64,000 nt of DNA, taken from positions 62,001 to 126,000 of the forward strand of contig CAVYHX010000031.1 of assembly GCA_963768415.1 (NCBI GenBank), given 5' to 3'. Shown piece by piece: positions 1 through 9,557 of this stretch (positions are counted from its first letter, which is position 1; every line of letters starts with the position of its first letter). The DNA is from CAVYHX01 sp963768415 (lineage in GTDB: Bacteria; Pseudomonadota; Gammaproteobacteria; UBA9214). The position numbers and the translations under genes are program-made. Below the pieces are notes generated by a model, which was given only the letters and a program-made list of their open reading frames with translations, ran no database searches and was not told the origin of the DNA.

Positions 1-776
1 ATCTCGGGCATGAAGCGTGCGCAAAAGTCCAGTACGCGCTGATAGCTTTCCCGCGAATCGATGCGTACCTTTTCAACCTGCTCATTGAGGAGATCACGCA
101 TTATCCGGACACTGAGCGGCAAATCCGCATAGACTACCGACCCGGGTGATGTACTTGCCTCACTCTCGGATATCGACTGCCACAATTTGCGCAGGAAGAT
201 CATGTCTGCGCGCAGCGCCTCGGCACTGGCGCCCTCGGCCGCTGTGCGCGCGATATAGCCGCCGTCCTCGCTGTCTTCCATGAACAACTGGATGATGTCC
301 CGCAGGCGAACACGTTCCGCTTCATCCTCGATTTTCTGTGATATGCCGACCATGTTCACATGCGGCACAAACACCAGGCAGCGCGAGGGGATGGTAATCT
401 GTGTGGTGAGGCGCGCACCCTTGCTACCCAGCTGATCCTTGATGACCTGAACCGACAGCAGCTGTCCCTCGTGCAGCAACCTGGAAATATCAGCAGTTTC
501 CGCACTTTCCGCAGTTTCCGCGGCCTCCGCGCCGCCCCCGGAGTTCTCGAATGGCAATATATCCGAAGCATGCAGAAATGCCGTGCGCTCGAGCCCGATA
601 TCCACGAATGCCGCCTGCATACCCGGCAGAACCCTGCATACCTTGCCCTTGTAGATGTTACCGACCAGGCCACGACGCTGGCTGCGCTCGATAAATATTT
701 CCTGCAACACACCGTTTTCCACCAGCGCTACGCGAGTTTCCCTGGGCGTGACATTGATTAGAATTTCTTCGCTCAT
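1..776 (-). CDS. rng: Ribonuclease G (partial, 3' end outside window)
   Basis: About 258 N-terminal residues are present, starting MSEEILINVTPRETRVALVE. This is the RNase E/G family, an endoribonuclease that matures the 16S rRNA 5' end and takes part in mRNA decay in the cytoplasm. The S1 RNA-binding domain lies at about residues 35-125 (RRGLVGNIYKGKVCRVLPGM and then AAFVDIGLERTAFLHASDI). It is followed by the family segment LGSKGARLTTQITIPSRCLV. The S1 domain has a variable loop rich in Glu-Thr-Ala repeats at about residues 85-97. The gene runs off the left edge before the DNase I-like catalytic Asp residues can be seen. It is the last visible gene of the leuS-to-rng minus-strand block, 100 bp after maf. 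RNase E is the alternative, but the start and loop length fit RNase G. Confidence 0.93.
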   Translation of the reverse strand, partial: MSEEILINVTPRETRVALVENGVLQEIFIERSQRRGLVGNIYKGKVCRVLPGMQAAFVDIGLERTAFLHASDILPFENSGGGAEAAETAESAETADISRLLHEGQLLSVQVIKDQLGSKGARLTTQITIPSRCLVFVPHVNMVGISQKIEDEAERVRLRDIIQLFMEDSEDGGYIARTAAEGASAEALRADMIFLRKLWQSISESEASTSPGSVVYADLPLSVRIMRDLLNEQVEKVRIDSRESYQRVLDFCARFMPE

Positions 777-876
777 CTTTCTTTATTCATCTGGTCCGTA
801 GCTACGCTTGATATAGTAGTTCAGTGCATATCGACTGCACCAGTAAACAATTATGTCAGAATCGCGGAGACGCGGG

Positions 877-1470
877 TCATGTGCCCTTGAGCACGCTGAT
901 TCCGCTTTCCTCCAGCAGCGCGCCGGTCTCGAACAATGGCAACCCCATGACGCTCGAATAACTGCCCTCCAGGCGGGCGATAAACACCGCGGCCAAACCC
1001 TGAATGGCATAGGCGCCTGCCTTGTCAGCAGGTTCATGCGTGTCCCAGTATGCCTGGCATTCGCGCGCGGATAGCGTGCGAAACGTCACGTTGCTGGTAC
1101 AGACACGCGTCCGCTCGCGGTCGGCCGATATTGCAACGGCGCTGACTACCTGGTGAGTGCCACCCGAGAGCAGGTGCAGCATATCCAGGGCCTGCGTCCG
1201 GTCGGCAGGCTTTCCGAGTACGCGTCCGCCGGTCACGACGACAGTATCAGCACCCAGTACGGGCAACTGTCTGCCTGTATCCAGCAGGGACCGCCCGGCC
1301 CGCGCCTTGTCCAGTGCCAGCCGCAGGGCATGCGCTTCCGGGGTTTCATGCGCGCGCAGGGATTCATCCACGGCTACCGGCAGGACCTCGAACCGGACGC
1401 CAATCTGCCGCAGCAATTCCTGTCGGCGCGGCGAGCTTGATGCGAGGTATATGACTGGTGATGGCTTCAT
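877..1470 (-). CDS. maf: Maf-family nucleoside triphosphate pyrophosphatase (YhdE type)
   Basis: The 197-aa protein has the Maf signature IYLASSSPRRQELLRQIG at residues 8-25 (S-S-x-R-R substrate loop) and the conserved GADTVV segment near residue 74. Maf proteins hydrolyse dTTP, UTP or modified nucleotides to monophosphates in the cytoplasm and are linked to house-cleaning and to division arrest. The length is normal for the family. It sits between rlmH and rng, an order common in gammaproteobacteria, with a 70-bp gap to rlmH that holds an imperfect GC-rich inverted repeat. Assignment to the dTTP/UTP subclass (YhdE) rather than the 7-methyl-GTP subclass (YceF) rests mainly on genomic context. 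Confidence 0.93.
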   Translation of the reverse strand: MKPSPVIYLASSSPRRQELLRQIGVRFEVLPVAVDESLRAHETPEAHALRLALDKARAGRSLLDTGRQLPVLGADTVVVTGGRVLGKPADRTQALDMLHLLSGGTHQVVSAVAISADRERTRVCTSNVTFRTLSARECQAYWDTHEPADKAGAYAIQGLAAVFIARLEGSYSSVMGLPLFETGALLEESGISVLKGT

Positions 1471-1540
1471 ATCAGGGGGTACCTGCCGGGACGCTCCAAT
1501 CCGGCATCATTGCAAGGAGCGCAGCGCCGGAGCAATCCCG

Positions 1541-2011
1541 TTACGACCGATGATACGGATGACCCGTGGTGATGGTCCATGCCCGGTACAATTGCTCGGC
1601 GAGCACCACGCGTACCAGTGCGTGTGGATAGGTAAGCGCTGACAACGACCACTTCAGGTCGGCACGCTCGAGGCAGTCAGCGGACAACCCGTCCGCCCCG
1701 CCAACCAGCAGGGCGATATCACGTCCCGATCCCAGCCAGTCGCGCAGTTCCTGGGCAAGCGCCTCCGTACTCCAGGCCTTACCCCGCACATCCAGTGCGA
1801 TCACCCTGCATCCATCCGGTATTCTGTCCAGCATCTGCCGGCACTCGGTCTGCAGCGCACGCTCCAGTGACGTTGACTTGCCACGTTTGGCCGCAGGAAT
1901 TTCATGCAGGTCGAGTGCACACCCGTGTGGCATACGCCGCGCGTACTCCTGGTAGCCCTCACTTATCCAGGACGGTATGCGCGTGCCTACGGCTATCAGG
2001 TGGATGCGCAT
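1541..2011 (-). CDS. rlmH: 23S rRNA (pseudouridine1915-N3)-methyltransferase RlmH
   Basis: The 156-aa protein starts MRIHLIAVGTRIPSWISEGY and carries the SPOUT-class SAM-binding loop LLVGGADGLS near residues 101-110. RlmH methylates pseudouridine 1915 in helix 69 of 23S rRNA on the 70S ribosome, acting as a homodimer. Length and the C-terminal RVVLAEQLYRAWTI segment match the family (old name YbeA). It follows rsfS by 15 bp, so the two are probably co-transcribed, as in Escherichia coli. Confidence 0.96.
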   Translation of the reverse strand: MRIHLIAVGTRIPSWISEGYQEYARRMPHGCALDLHEIPAAKRGKSTSLERALQTECRQMLDRIPDGCRVIALDVRGKAWSTEALAQELRDWLGSGRDIALLVGGADGLSADCLERADLKWSLSALTYPHALVRVVLAEQLYRAWTITTGHPYHRS

Positions 2012-2026
2012 GCCGGGTAGCCGGCA

Positions 2027-2416
2027 TCAGGAACCGGCATCGTCCCTGTCACCCATGGACCAGAGTTTTTCCAGTGCATAAAATTCACGTATCGCAGGCA
2101 TCATGACATGTACAACGACATCACCCAGATCGATAAGTACCCATTCCGACCCCTGCTCGCCCTCAACGCCAAGCGCAGTGAAGCCATTGGCTTTCGCCTT
2201 GAAGGTGACGTTATCCGCCAGCGCCTTGACATGGCGTGTCGAGGTTCCGCTGACAATCACCATCAAGTCTGTAATCGACGTCTGCGCGCGAACATCGAGC
2301 ACCCTGAGGTCCACACCCTTGAGGTCTTCAAGCGCATCGATCACAATTTCAAGCAAGCGGTCTTCCCGTGACAGCGATGCGCTATCGTGCGTGTTTCTCT
2401 GTATTCCAGTCATCAA
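2027..2416 (-). CDS. rsfS: Ribosome silencing factor RsfS
   Basis: The 129-aa protein belongs to the Iojap/RsfS (YbeB) family. Visible family segments are LEDLKGVDLRVLDVR, DLMVIVSGTSTRHVKALAD and SEWVLIDLGDVVVHVM. RsfS binds ribosomal protein L14 (uL14) and blocks subunit joining when nutrients are scarce. Its start overlaps the nadD stop by 4 bp (ATGA), which shows translational coupling and favours the start at 2416. The next in-frame Met, one codon on, is an alternative. The nadD-rsfS-rlmH order is a conserved operon. Confidence 0.95.
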   Translation of the reverse strand: MMTGIQRNTHDSASLSREDRLLEIVIDALEDLKGVDLRVLDVRAQTSITDLMVIVSGTSTRHVKALADNVTFKAKANGFTALGVEGEQGSEWVLIDLGDVVVHVMMPAIREFYALEKLWSMGDRDDAGS

Positions 2417-3048
2417 GTCTCCTGTTGGTAAAGTCCTGCATTACGAATCACTTCCAGTACGCTTTCCGGAAGCAGAAAATCGGCACCTTGTCCGCTTGCC
2501 AGCAAGCCGCGGATGCACGAAGCTGAAATCTCCAGCTGCGTGACGCTGTGAAATACGAGCAATCCCGCCGCCTGTTTTGCAAACTGATCAGTGCCTGCGA
2601 CACGGTGGCGACTGACAAAATCCGCCAGCACACCCTGCTCCTGAAATGCGGATCCGGGACGGGTCATTACCACGATATGCGCGTAGTCCGGCAGTTCGCG
2701 CCAGCGATGCCAGGTCGGCAAACTGTGGAAGGAATCCATTCCCAGCAGCAGGCACAGGCCAGGGTGTCCCGCTTCACCGTGAAACGATTTCAGGGTGTCC
2801 AGTGTATAGGATGGACCTTCCCTGCCAAGTTCGCGTTCATCTATGACAAACTCGGGGTGCCCGTTCACCGCTGCCCGTAACATGGCAACACGCTGCTCCG
2901 GCGTGGCTACCGGCTGGGGACGATGAGGTGGAATATGACATGGAATCAGCCGGACTTCATCCAGCCCGAGTGCCTGCTGTATCTCAAGGGCGCAACGCAG
3001 GTGGCCAATATGAACCGGATCAAATGTCCCCCCGAGTATACCTATCAT
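2413..3048 (-). CDS. nadD: Nicotinate-mononucleotide adenylyltransferase NadD
   Basis: The 211-aa protein converts NaMN and ATP to NaAD in NAD synthesis. The nucleotidyltransferase signature GGTFDPVHIGHL is at residues 5-16, and the ISASCIRGLL segment near the C-terminus corresponds to the ISSTxIR motif. The start at 3048 puts this signature at the N-terminus as in the family. An upstream in-frame Met at 3111 would add 21 unrelated residues and is less likely. It overlaps rsfS by 4 bp. The 137-bp gap to proA upstream leaves room for a promoter. Confidence 0.95.
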   Translation of the reverse strand: MIGILGGTFDPVHIGHLRCALEIQQALGLDEVRLIPCHIPPHRPQPVATPEQRVAMLRAAVNGHPEFVIDERELGREGPSYTLDTLKSFHGEAGHPGLCLLLGMDSFHSLPTWHRWRELPDYAHIVVMTRPGSAFQEQGVLADFVSRHRVAGTDQFAKQAAGLLVFHSVTQLEISASCIRGLLASGQGADFLLPESVLEVIRNAGLYQQET

Positions 3049-3185
3049 GATAATGACGCGGGTCGCCGCAATATCAGCTGGCGCAGCAGCACACCGCAAT
3101 AGCCGCAGCACCTGCTGGCGACAGGCGTGGTAGCGGAATTCTGCCTGGAGAACGGCAAAACTGTGAATGCATTACCGGGCAATGG

Positions 3186-4469
3186 TTACTGGCGGATGTG
3201 GCCATCGCCCAGAACGATGTACTTCAGGGTTGTCAGGCCCTCGAGGCCGACAGGGCCACGCGCATGCAGCTTGTCGGTGCTGATGCCTATCTCCGCCCCC
3301 AGCCCGTACTCAAATCCGTCGGCAAACCGGCTGGATGCGTTAACCATGACCGAACTCGAATCCACTTCACGCAAAAACCGCCGCGCGCGACCCAGAGACT
3401 CCGTAATAATGACATCGGTATGCGCAGACCCGTAGCGTGCAATATGGTCCATCGCCGCATCCATGTCATCGACCACGCGTAGCGCAAGAATCGGCGCGAG
3501 ATATTCCGCTTCCCAGTCGGCCTTCGTCGCCGCGGCTATAGCGGGCAGAATGCCGCGACTCACATCGCAACCGCGCAATTCAACCCCCGCCTCCGGATAT
3601 TTTTCCGCCAGTACCGGGAGCACGCGCGCTGCTATCCCGCTGGCGACGAGCAGTGTCTCCATGGTATTGCAGGTCCCGTAGCGCTGGGTCTTGGCATTGA
3701 CAGCCACTTTCACGGCCTTGTCCACATCCGCAAGATCGTCGATATAGGTATGACAGACACCATGCAGGTGCTTGATCACCGGCACCAGTGACTCCTTGCT
3801 GATACGCTCGATCAGACCCTTGCCGCCACGCGGGATAATCACATCGACATGGTCCTGCATTCTTATCAGTTCACCGACGGCGGCACGGTCAGTGGTTTCC
3901 ACCACCTGGACCACATCGGCCGGCAGCCCGGCCTGCGCCAGACCGGCATGAATGCAGGCTGCGATCGCCTGGTTGGAATGCATGGCCTCCGAGCCACCAC
4001 GCAGGATGCTGGCGTTCCCCGATTTCAGACACAGTGCAGCGGCATCCGCAGTCACGTTGGGACGTGACTCGTAAATGATCCCGATGACCCCCAGCGGCAC
4101 CCGCATGCGGCCTACCTGGATCCCCGAGGGCCGGTAGTTCATATCCGAGATACTGCCGACCGGATCCGGCAGCGCGGCAACCTGGCGCAGGCCCGCGGCC
4201 ATGGCGGCAATGCGTGCGTCATTCAGTTCCAGACGATCGAGCAGCGCTGCGTCCAGGCCATGCTGCCGGCCCGTGGCGAGGTCCTTTTCGTTTGCTGATT
4301 TAAGCGTCACGACCGCCTGCTCAATGGCCGCGGCAATGGCGCACAGCGCCGCGTCCTTCACCCCGGAATCCGCCCGCGCAATGGTGCGCGCGGCCGCACG
4401 TGCGCGCACACCGGTTGCATGCATATATTCCGGGATATCAAACCGCGTTGATTCGGCCTTTATATTCAT
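3186..4469 (-). CDS. proA: Gamma-glutamyl phosphate reductase ProA
   Basis: The 427-aa protein is the NADPH-dependent aldehyde-dehydrogenase-fold enzyme that reduces gamma-glutamyl phosphate to glutamate semialdehyde in proline synthesis. Recognisable segments are PLGVIGIIYESRPNVTADAA, ALCLKSGNASILRGGSEA, VIIPRGGKGLI and the catalytic cysteine region KTQRYGTCNTMETLLV. Length is typical. The partner kinase gene proB is not in this window. proA is 30 bp after holA, so holA-proA-nadD may be read together. Confidence 0.96.
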   Translation of the reverse strand: MNIKAESTRFDIPEYMHATGVRARAAARTIARADSGVKDAALCAIAAAIEQAVVTLKSANEKDLATGRQHGLDAALLDRLELNDARIAAMAAGLRQVAALPDPVGSISDMNYRPSGIQVGRMRVPLGVIGIIYESRPNVTADAAALCLKSGNASILRGGSEAMHSNQAIAACIHAGLAQAGLPADVVQVVETTDRAAVGELIRMQDHVDVIIPRGGKGLIERISKESLVPVIKHLHGVCHTYIDDLADVDKAVKVAVNAKTQRYGTCNTMETLLVASGIAARVLPVLAEKYPEAGVELRGCDVSRGILPAIAAATKADWEAEYLAPILALRVVDDMDAAMDHIARYGSAHTDVIITESLGRARRFLREVDSSSVMVNASSRFADGFEYGLGAEIGISTDKLHARGPVGLEGLTTLKYIVLGDGHIRQ

Positions 4470-4499
4470 TTACAACAATCTCACGCAAGCTATTGTTAA

Positions 4500-5525
4500 T
4501 TATGCATATATTTTTATGGCAGGCGTACCCGCCAGTGTCAGGGTCAATTGTAACAGTTCATCCCACGGGTTGCCCGCAGCCTGCCCCTTGATCATCCTGT
4601 CGATAGCGGCGCAGCACCTGAGCAGCCTGCGGCACTGTGCCGGCGTGAGGCGCTGCAGCACAGCGGCCAGTAACGACTTGCGCGCCTGCCAGATACGGAA
4701 CCGTGCCAGCACCCCCGCGACCGCCTGGCCGCCCGCCAGCGCGCCGGCCATGCCCGTGAGCTGACGGATCTCGCGCGCCAGCGCCCATAACACCACGGGC
4801 GGCGCCACACCCTCGGCCCGCAAACCCTGCAGAATGCGCGCACTGCGCGCACCCTCACCGGCCAGCGCACTGTCCACCAGTGCGTACACATCAAAGCGCG
4901 CACTGTCGACCACCATGTGATTAACGGCTTCGACATCCACCGGCCCTGCACCGTGCAGCAGATACAGCTTGTCTATTTCCTGGGCGCACGCCAGCAGATT
5001 ACCCTCCACCCGGTCGGCCAGCAGGGCAACTGCATCACGCGTCGGTTCCAGCCCGCAGGCGCGCATGCGGTTGCCTACCCAGCCGGCAAATTCCCGGACT
5101 CCCAGCGGCCACACATAAACCACTACCCCGGCCTGGTCCAGTGCCTGTACCCACTTCCCCTTGCGCGCGGAGGATTCCAGCTTGCCGGCCGAAATCAGCA
5201 ACAGGGTATCTTCCGGGGGTTGCTCTGCATACGCGCGCAATGCCCTGGAGCCGGCATCGCCCGGTTTGCCCCCCGGCAGGCGCAGGTCGATAATGCGTCG
5301 CTGCGAAAACAGCGACAGGTTACCGGCTCCGGACAGCAGGCTGTCCCAGTCGAATCCCGCCTGCACGGTCAATACAGCACGTTCGTCATAACCCTGTGAA
5401 CGCGCTGCAGCCCGCACGGCATCCGCGGCCTCCATGACCCGCAGCGGCTCGTCCCCGCTGATGAAATAGACCGGCGCGAGCTGCTTGCGTAAATGGCCGG
5501 TCAGTTGTTCGGGCTTGATCTGCAT
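4500..5525 (-). CDS. holA: DNA polymerase III delta subunit HolA
   Basis: The 341-aa protein is the clamp-loader delta subunit, which opens the beta sliding clamp. It shows the N-terminal PVYFISGDEPLRVMEA segment of the AAA-like domain I and the family region NLSLFSQRRIIDLRLP. As usual for delta, it has no functional Walker A motif. It lies downstream of lptE as in most gammaproteobacteria, but with a 132-bp gap that could encode a small Arg-rich peptide. The unusual ATTs and TTTs at the 3' end (4490-4520) are the only AT-rich stretch around it. Confidence 0.93.
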   Translation of the reverse strand: MQIKPEQLTGHLRKQLAPVYFISGDEPLRVMEAADAVRAAARSQGYDERAVLTVQAGFDWDSLLSGAGNLSLFSQRRIIDLRLPGGKPGDAGSRALRAYAEQPPEDTLLLISAGKLESSARKGKWVQALDQAGVVVYVWPLGVREFAGWVGNRMRACGLEPTRDAVALLADRVEGNLLACAQEIDKLYLLHGAGPVDVEAVNHMVVDSARFDVYALVDSALAGEGARSARILQGLRAEGVAPPVVLWALAREIRQLTGMAGALAGGQAVAGVLARFRIWQARKSLLAAVLQRLTPAQCRRLLRCCAAIDRMIKGQAAGNPWDELLQLTLTLAGTPAIKIYA

Positions 5526-5537
5526 GCAGTGACTTGA

Positions 5538-5648
5538 TCAATAACGGCGTGCAGCCGGAATGCCCGGATGATCCAGACGGCGCATGCGCCGCACTCCGCG
5601 CGGGGCAGGATGCCGGCCTTTCCGGAACCGCAGCGGGAAACGGGTCAT
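5538..5648 (-). CDS. Possible small Arg-rich peptide (36 aa)
   Basis: A short reading frame fills the lptE-holA gap. It begins ATG at 5648 with an AGGA sequence seven bases upstream and encodes MTRFPLRFRKGRHPAPRGVR followed by 15 residues ending AARRY. About a third of the residues are Arg or Lys. No family is recognised. It may be spurious, since GC-rich DNA often reads as Arg-rich protein. The Shine-Dalgarno spacing and the fit between two genes that usually abut are the reasons to list it. Confidence 0.22.
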   Translation of the reverse strand: MTRFPLRFRKGRHPAPRGVRRMRRLDHPGIPAARRY

Positions 5649-5657
5649 GCAGGCATC

Positions 5658-6167
5658 CTATAACGCCTTCGCCGCCGCCGAAATGCGCAGCAGGGCCAGG
5701 TTCACAAGGTCACGCTGCAGTGATTCGCGCAACACCCGGTCTTCACGCTGTTTGCCAAGCACGTCGGAACTGCTGAATACGTAAGCACGGCTCAGGGTCA
5801 CGGTCTGTTCGTCGATCAGGGGGGCATTGTCTCTGGTCGTCACGGAAAATGTGAGTGTCTGCCTGATCTCGTACTCCTGAACCTTGCCGGCGGTATTGAC
5901 CGACAGGACCACTTGCTCTATCTGGTTCCCGAGTACCCGCAGCACGGCAGTTGCAATACTGCGTTCATCCGTCACACTCATGTCGTATGCGCGGAACGCA
6001 GTGCGGAAGTCCCGCGTCAGCGTACTGTAATGCTGTTCACTTTGAATATAGGTCACCGACATGGCCGCGGGCATCGCCATATTGCCGCGCAGATGAAATC
6101 CGCAGCCGCCCAGGTAACCCGTGAGGCAGGCCATCAGCATCCATAACGCCGCCAGCCTGGCCGTCAC
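5658..6167 (-). CDS. lptE: LPS-assembly lipoprotein LptE
   Basis: The 169-aa protein is the outer-membrane lipoprotein that plugs the LptD barrel in lipopolysaccharide export. A lipoprotein signal peptide ends with the lipobox Leu19-Gly-Gly-Cys22, followed by the typical GFHLRGN. The internal segment VLSVNTAGKVQEYEIRQTLTF and the C-terminal LRESLQRDLVNLALLRI match the family. It sits between leuS and holA, the conserved position. Confidence 0.94.
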   Translation of the reverse strand: MTARLAALWMLMACLTGYLGGCGFHLRGNMAMPAAMSVTYIQSEQHYSTLTRDFRTAFRAYDMSVTDERSIATAVLRVLGNQIEQVVLSVNTAGKVQEYEIRQTLTFSVTTRDNAPLIDEQTVTLSRAYVFSSSDVLGKQREDRVLRESLQRDLVNLALLRISAAAKAL

Positions 6168-6262
6168 CAGTACATTCCCGGAACTGTTTGTTGCCGCATG
6201 GGTGTTAGCTTCATGGTTTCAGCTCAATATTCCGGATAACCGCCACCCGGTGAGAATGCGGG

Positions 6263-8720
6263 CTAGACCACCACATTTACAAGCTTGCCCGGGACAACAA
6301 TGATTTTTTTCACCGCCTTGTCTCCGATATGCTTCTGCACATTGTCCTGCGCCAGGATCACGGACTCCACCGTATCCCGTCCGGCATTCGCCGGCACATC
6401 GACCTTGCCGCGTACCTTGCCATTGACCTGCACGACCAGGGTGACCGAATCCTGCACCAGTGCGGATTTATCGACTGCCGGCCAGCTGCAATCCACGATG
6501 GCTTCGCTGTGCCCGAGTTCATGCCACAGCCGGTGGGTAATATGCGGCACAACGGGTGACAGCATCAGGGTCACTGTTTCCAGCGCCTCCTGCATAATTG
6601 CACGCCCCTGCGCCGAATCATCACGAAATTTATTCAGTTCATTCAGCAATTCCATGTTTGCCGATACGACATTATTGAACGTATAGCGACGCCCGATATC
6701 GTCGCTGACCTTGGAAAGCGCGCTATGGAGACTGCAACGCAATGCCTTCTGTGCAGCGTCCAGGACCTCTGTATCCAGTGCGCTGACCGGGCCGGCGCTT
6801 GCGTGTTCGCAAACACGGGTCCAGAGCCTTTTCAGGAAGCGATAGGCACCTTCAACTGCCGTGTCAGACCACTCCAGCGACTGTTCGGGTGGTGCCGCCT
6901 GCATCGTAAACAGACGCACGGTATCGGCGCCGTACCTGTCAATCAGACCTTGCGGATCAACCGTATTCCCCCTGGATTTGGACATCTTGGCACCGTCTTT
7001 CAGCACCATGCCCTGGGTCAGCAGACAGGTAAAGGGCTCGTCTGCCGCGACCAGACCTTCGTCACGCATGAGCTTGTTGAAAAAACGCGCATACAGAAGA
7101 TGCAGTACCGCGTGCTCGATGCCACCGACATACTGGTCCACCGGCAGCCAGTAATTGACACGTTCATCCAGCATGCCATCCTGCAAATCGGCACAGGCAT
7201 AACGGGCAAAATACCAGGACGATTCGAAAAAGGTATCGAAGGTGTCGGTTTCGCGCTCCGCGCTGCCGCCACACTCGGGACAGGTTGTGGCAATGAACGC
7301 CGCCATCTTTTTCAGGGGCGAACCGGTGGCATCGATTTCCACATCGGTCGGCAGGATCACGGGTAAATCCGCTGCCGGCACCGCGACGGCGCCACAGTCA
7401 GGACAATTGATGATCGGGATCGGACAACCCCAGTAGCGCTGCCGCGAGACACCCCAGTCGCGCAGCCGGTAATTCACCTGGCGCGCACCCTTGCCTGCCT
7501 GCTCCAGCCAGTCGCCAATGGCGGCAAAGGCCTGTTCCGAAGTGAGTCCGCTGAATTCACCGGAATCCTGCAACACACCGGTTTCCACGTAGGCGGCCTT
7601 GCCCAGGTCAGCCACGCCGCCAGCGGCGGCCGGATGGATCACCTGCCTGATCTCCAGGCCGTTTTGTTGCGCAAACTCATAATCACGCTGGTCATGTGCC
7701 GGGACGGCCATCACGGCCCCGGCGCCGTATTCCATCAACACGAAATTGGCCGCCCAGATCGGGACCTCCGCGCCGCTGACCGGGTGCACCGCCCTCAGCC
7801 CGGTATCGATACCGCGTTTCTCCAGGGTCGCCATATCGGCCTCTGCGACCCGGGTCTTGCGGCATTCATCGATGAAGGCCCGAAGCACCGGGTTGGCGGC
7901 CGCGGCCTCATGCGCGAGTGGATGTTCCGGGGCCACCGCCACGAAGGTCACGCCCATGAGCGTATCCGGGCGCGTGGTATAAATGGCGAGCGTTTCCGCG
8001 CGGCCGGCGATGCCGAACTGCATTTCGATCCCTTCGGAGCGCCCGATCCAGTTACGCTGCATGGTGCGCACCTGCTCCGGCCAGCCGTCCAGCTTGTCCA
8101 GGTCAGCCAGCAGCTCCTCGGCATAGTCTGTGATCCTCAGGAACCATTGCGGGATTTCACGGCGTTCGACCGGCGCGCCGGAGCGCCAGCCCTTGCCATC
8201 GATGACCTGTTCATTGGCCAGCACGGTCTGGTCCACCGGATCCCAGTTCACCATGGCCGTTTTTTTGTAGACCACGCCCTTGTCGAACAGGCGCGTAAAG
8301 AACCACTGCTCCCAGCGGTAATACTCCGGATCGCAGGTCGCCAGCTCCCGCTCCCAGTCGTAACCGAATCCCAGCTGCTTGAGCTGGGCGCGCATATAGT
8401 CGATATTCTGATGCGTCCATTTGGCCGGCGGCACCTTGTTCTGTGATGGCCGCGTTCTCTGCCGGCAGACCGAACGCATCCCAACCCATCGGTTGCAGGA
8501 CATTTTTACCCTGCATGCGCTGGTAACGGGCAATCACATCGCCGATGGTGTAATTGCGCACGTGCCCCATGTGCAAGCGCCCGCTGGGATAGGGGAACAT
8601 GGAAAGACAGTAGTATTTTTCCCGGCCGGGTTCCTCGATTACCCGGAATGTCCGGTTTTCGTCCCAGTATTTCTGTGCCGCCGCCTCAATTTCGTCCGGT
8701 TTATAGCTGCTGTCCATCAT
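6263..8720 (-). CDS. leuS: Leucyl-tRNA synthetase LeuS (one frameshift)
   Basis: This class I aminoacyl-tRNA synthetase charges tRNA-Leu. The N-terminal part (start at 8720 or the adjacent Met at 8717) holds the HIGH-type motif GRLHMGHVRNY, and the C-terminal part holds the KMSKS motif MSKSRGNTVDP. The editing domain is present (TRPDTLMGVTFVAVAPEHPL). The frame breaks near 8435-8445: one frame reads WDAFGLPAENAAI and the other resumes at NKVPPAKWTHQNIDYM, with no residues missing. Removing one base restores AAIQNKVPPAKW. The joined length of about 818 aa is close to the family norm of 860. The break is probably a sequencing error because the gene is essential. Confidence 0.95.
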
Positions 8721-8859
8721 CCTGCCATTCTGTAATATATATGGTGCGAGAGAATACCTAGCCCGGACAATACTCACAAGAACGATTACCGGTCTCCTTC
8801 ACCTTCACGCCGGTATAGTCCACACTTGATTACAGGCAGATCTCAAAAGGAACAATGAC

Positions 8860-9390
8860 ATGACAGACGATAAATCCGCACGCGAAAAGTGGCTGCGCGC
8901 CTATGACGACATGATGGTGCGGGTGAAGACCGCCATCGAGGAGGCGGAGGAGCACGCGCGCCCCGTCCTGCAGCGGTATATACACAATGCCCGTGACAAG
9001 GCAGTGGAGCTGGAGGAGCTGACCCGGGAAGAAGCGGAGAAAATTGCCGAATACCTGCAGCGCGACCTGCAGGACGCCGGCAGCCACCTGGCCGAGACCG
9101 GGCATGAGCTGGGTGACTGGTTACGTTTCGATATCCACCAGATCGAGGAACGCATCAAGGATGCCCTGTTGATGGCTGCAGACCATACCCGAATGGAGAT
9201 GCTCAAATTCGAAAACGATATCGAGGAGGGGCCGGTCTATAACACCGGCGAAATCACCGGACCCGGCACCCTGGTCTGTGACTCCTGTGACAACACCATC
9301 CGCTTTCATGCAACCGGTTATATCCCGAACTGTCCCAATTGCGGACACACGGTGTATCACCGTAAAACGGTCAAGGATGAGCTGGCATAA
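8860..9390 (+). CDS. Zinc-ribbon protein of the DUF1451/YbeL family
   Basis: The 176-aa protein has a long charged alpha-helical N-terminal two-thirds (about residues 1-120, probably coiled coil) and a C-terminal zinc ribbon with two Cys-x2-Cys knuckles, CDSC and CPNC, about 18 residues apart. It resembles E. coli YbeL, which is also next to leuS, so family and location agree. The biochemical role is unknown. It has a good ribosome-binding site (AAAAGGA) and is divergent from leuS. Confidence 0.85.
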   Translation: MTDDKSAREKWLRAYDDMMVRVKTAIEEAEEHARPVLQRYIHNARDKAVELEELTREEAEKIAEYLQRDLQDAGSHLAETGHELGDWLRFDIHQIEERIKDALLMAADHTRMEMLKFENDIEEGPVYNTGEITGPGTLVCDSCDNTIRFHATGYIPNCPNCGHTVYHRKTVKDELA

Positions 9391-9557
9391 GCACGCCGGC
9401 TATGCTTCAAAATGCAGACGCGGGTTGGAAAGGAGCGCAGCGACGCCCGCAGGGACGTCGTTCGCAGAGCAGTATGCCGTGCGCGTGCCAACAGGACAGC
9501 AGCCAACCTTGCCGGGCACGCTACGCTTGCCCAACCTGTGTTCACGGCACCGTTTTT

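Noticed and set aside
5534..5541. TTGATCAA as an FNR site
   Set aside because: There is no 4-bp spacer between the half-sites, so it does not match the FNR consensus.
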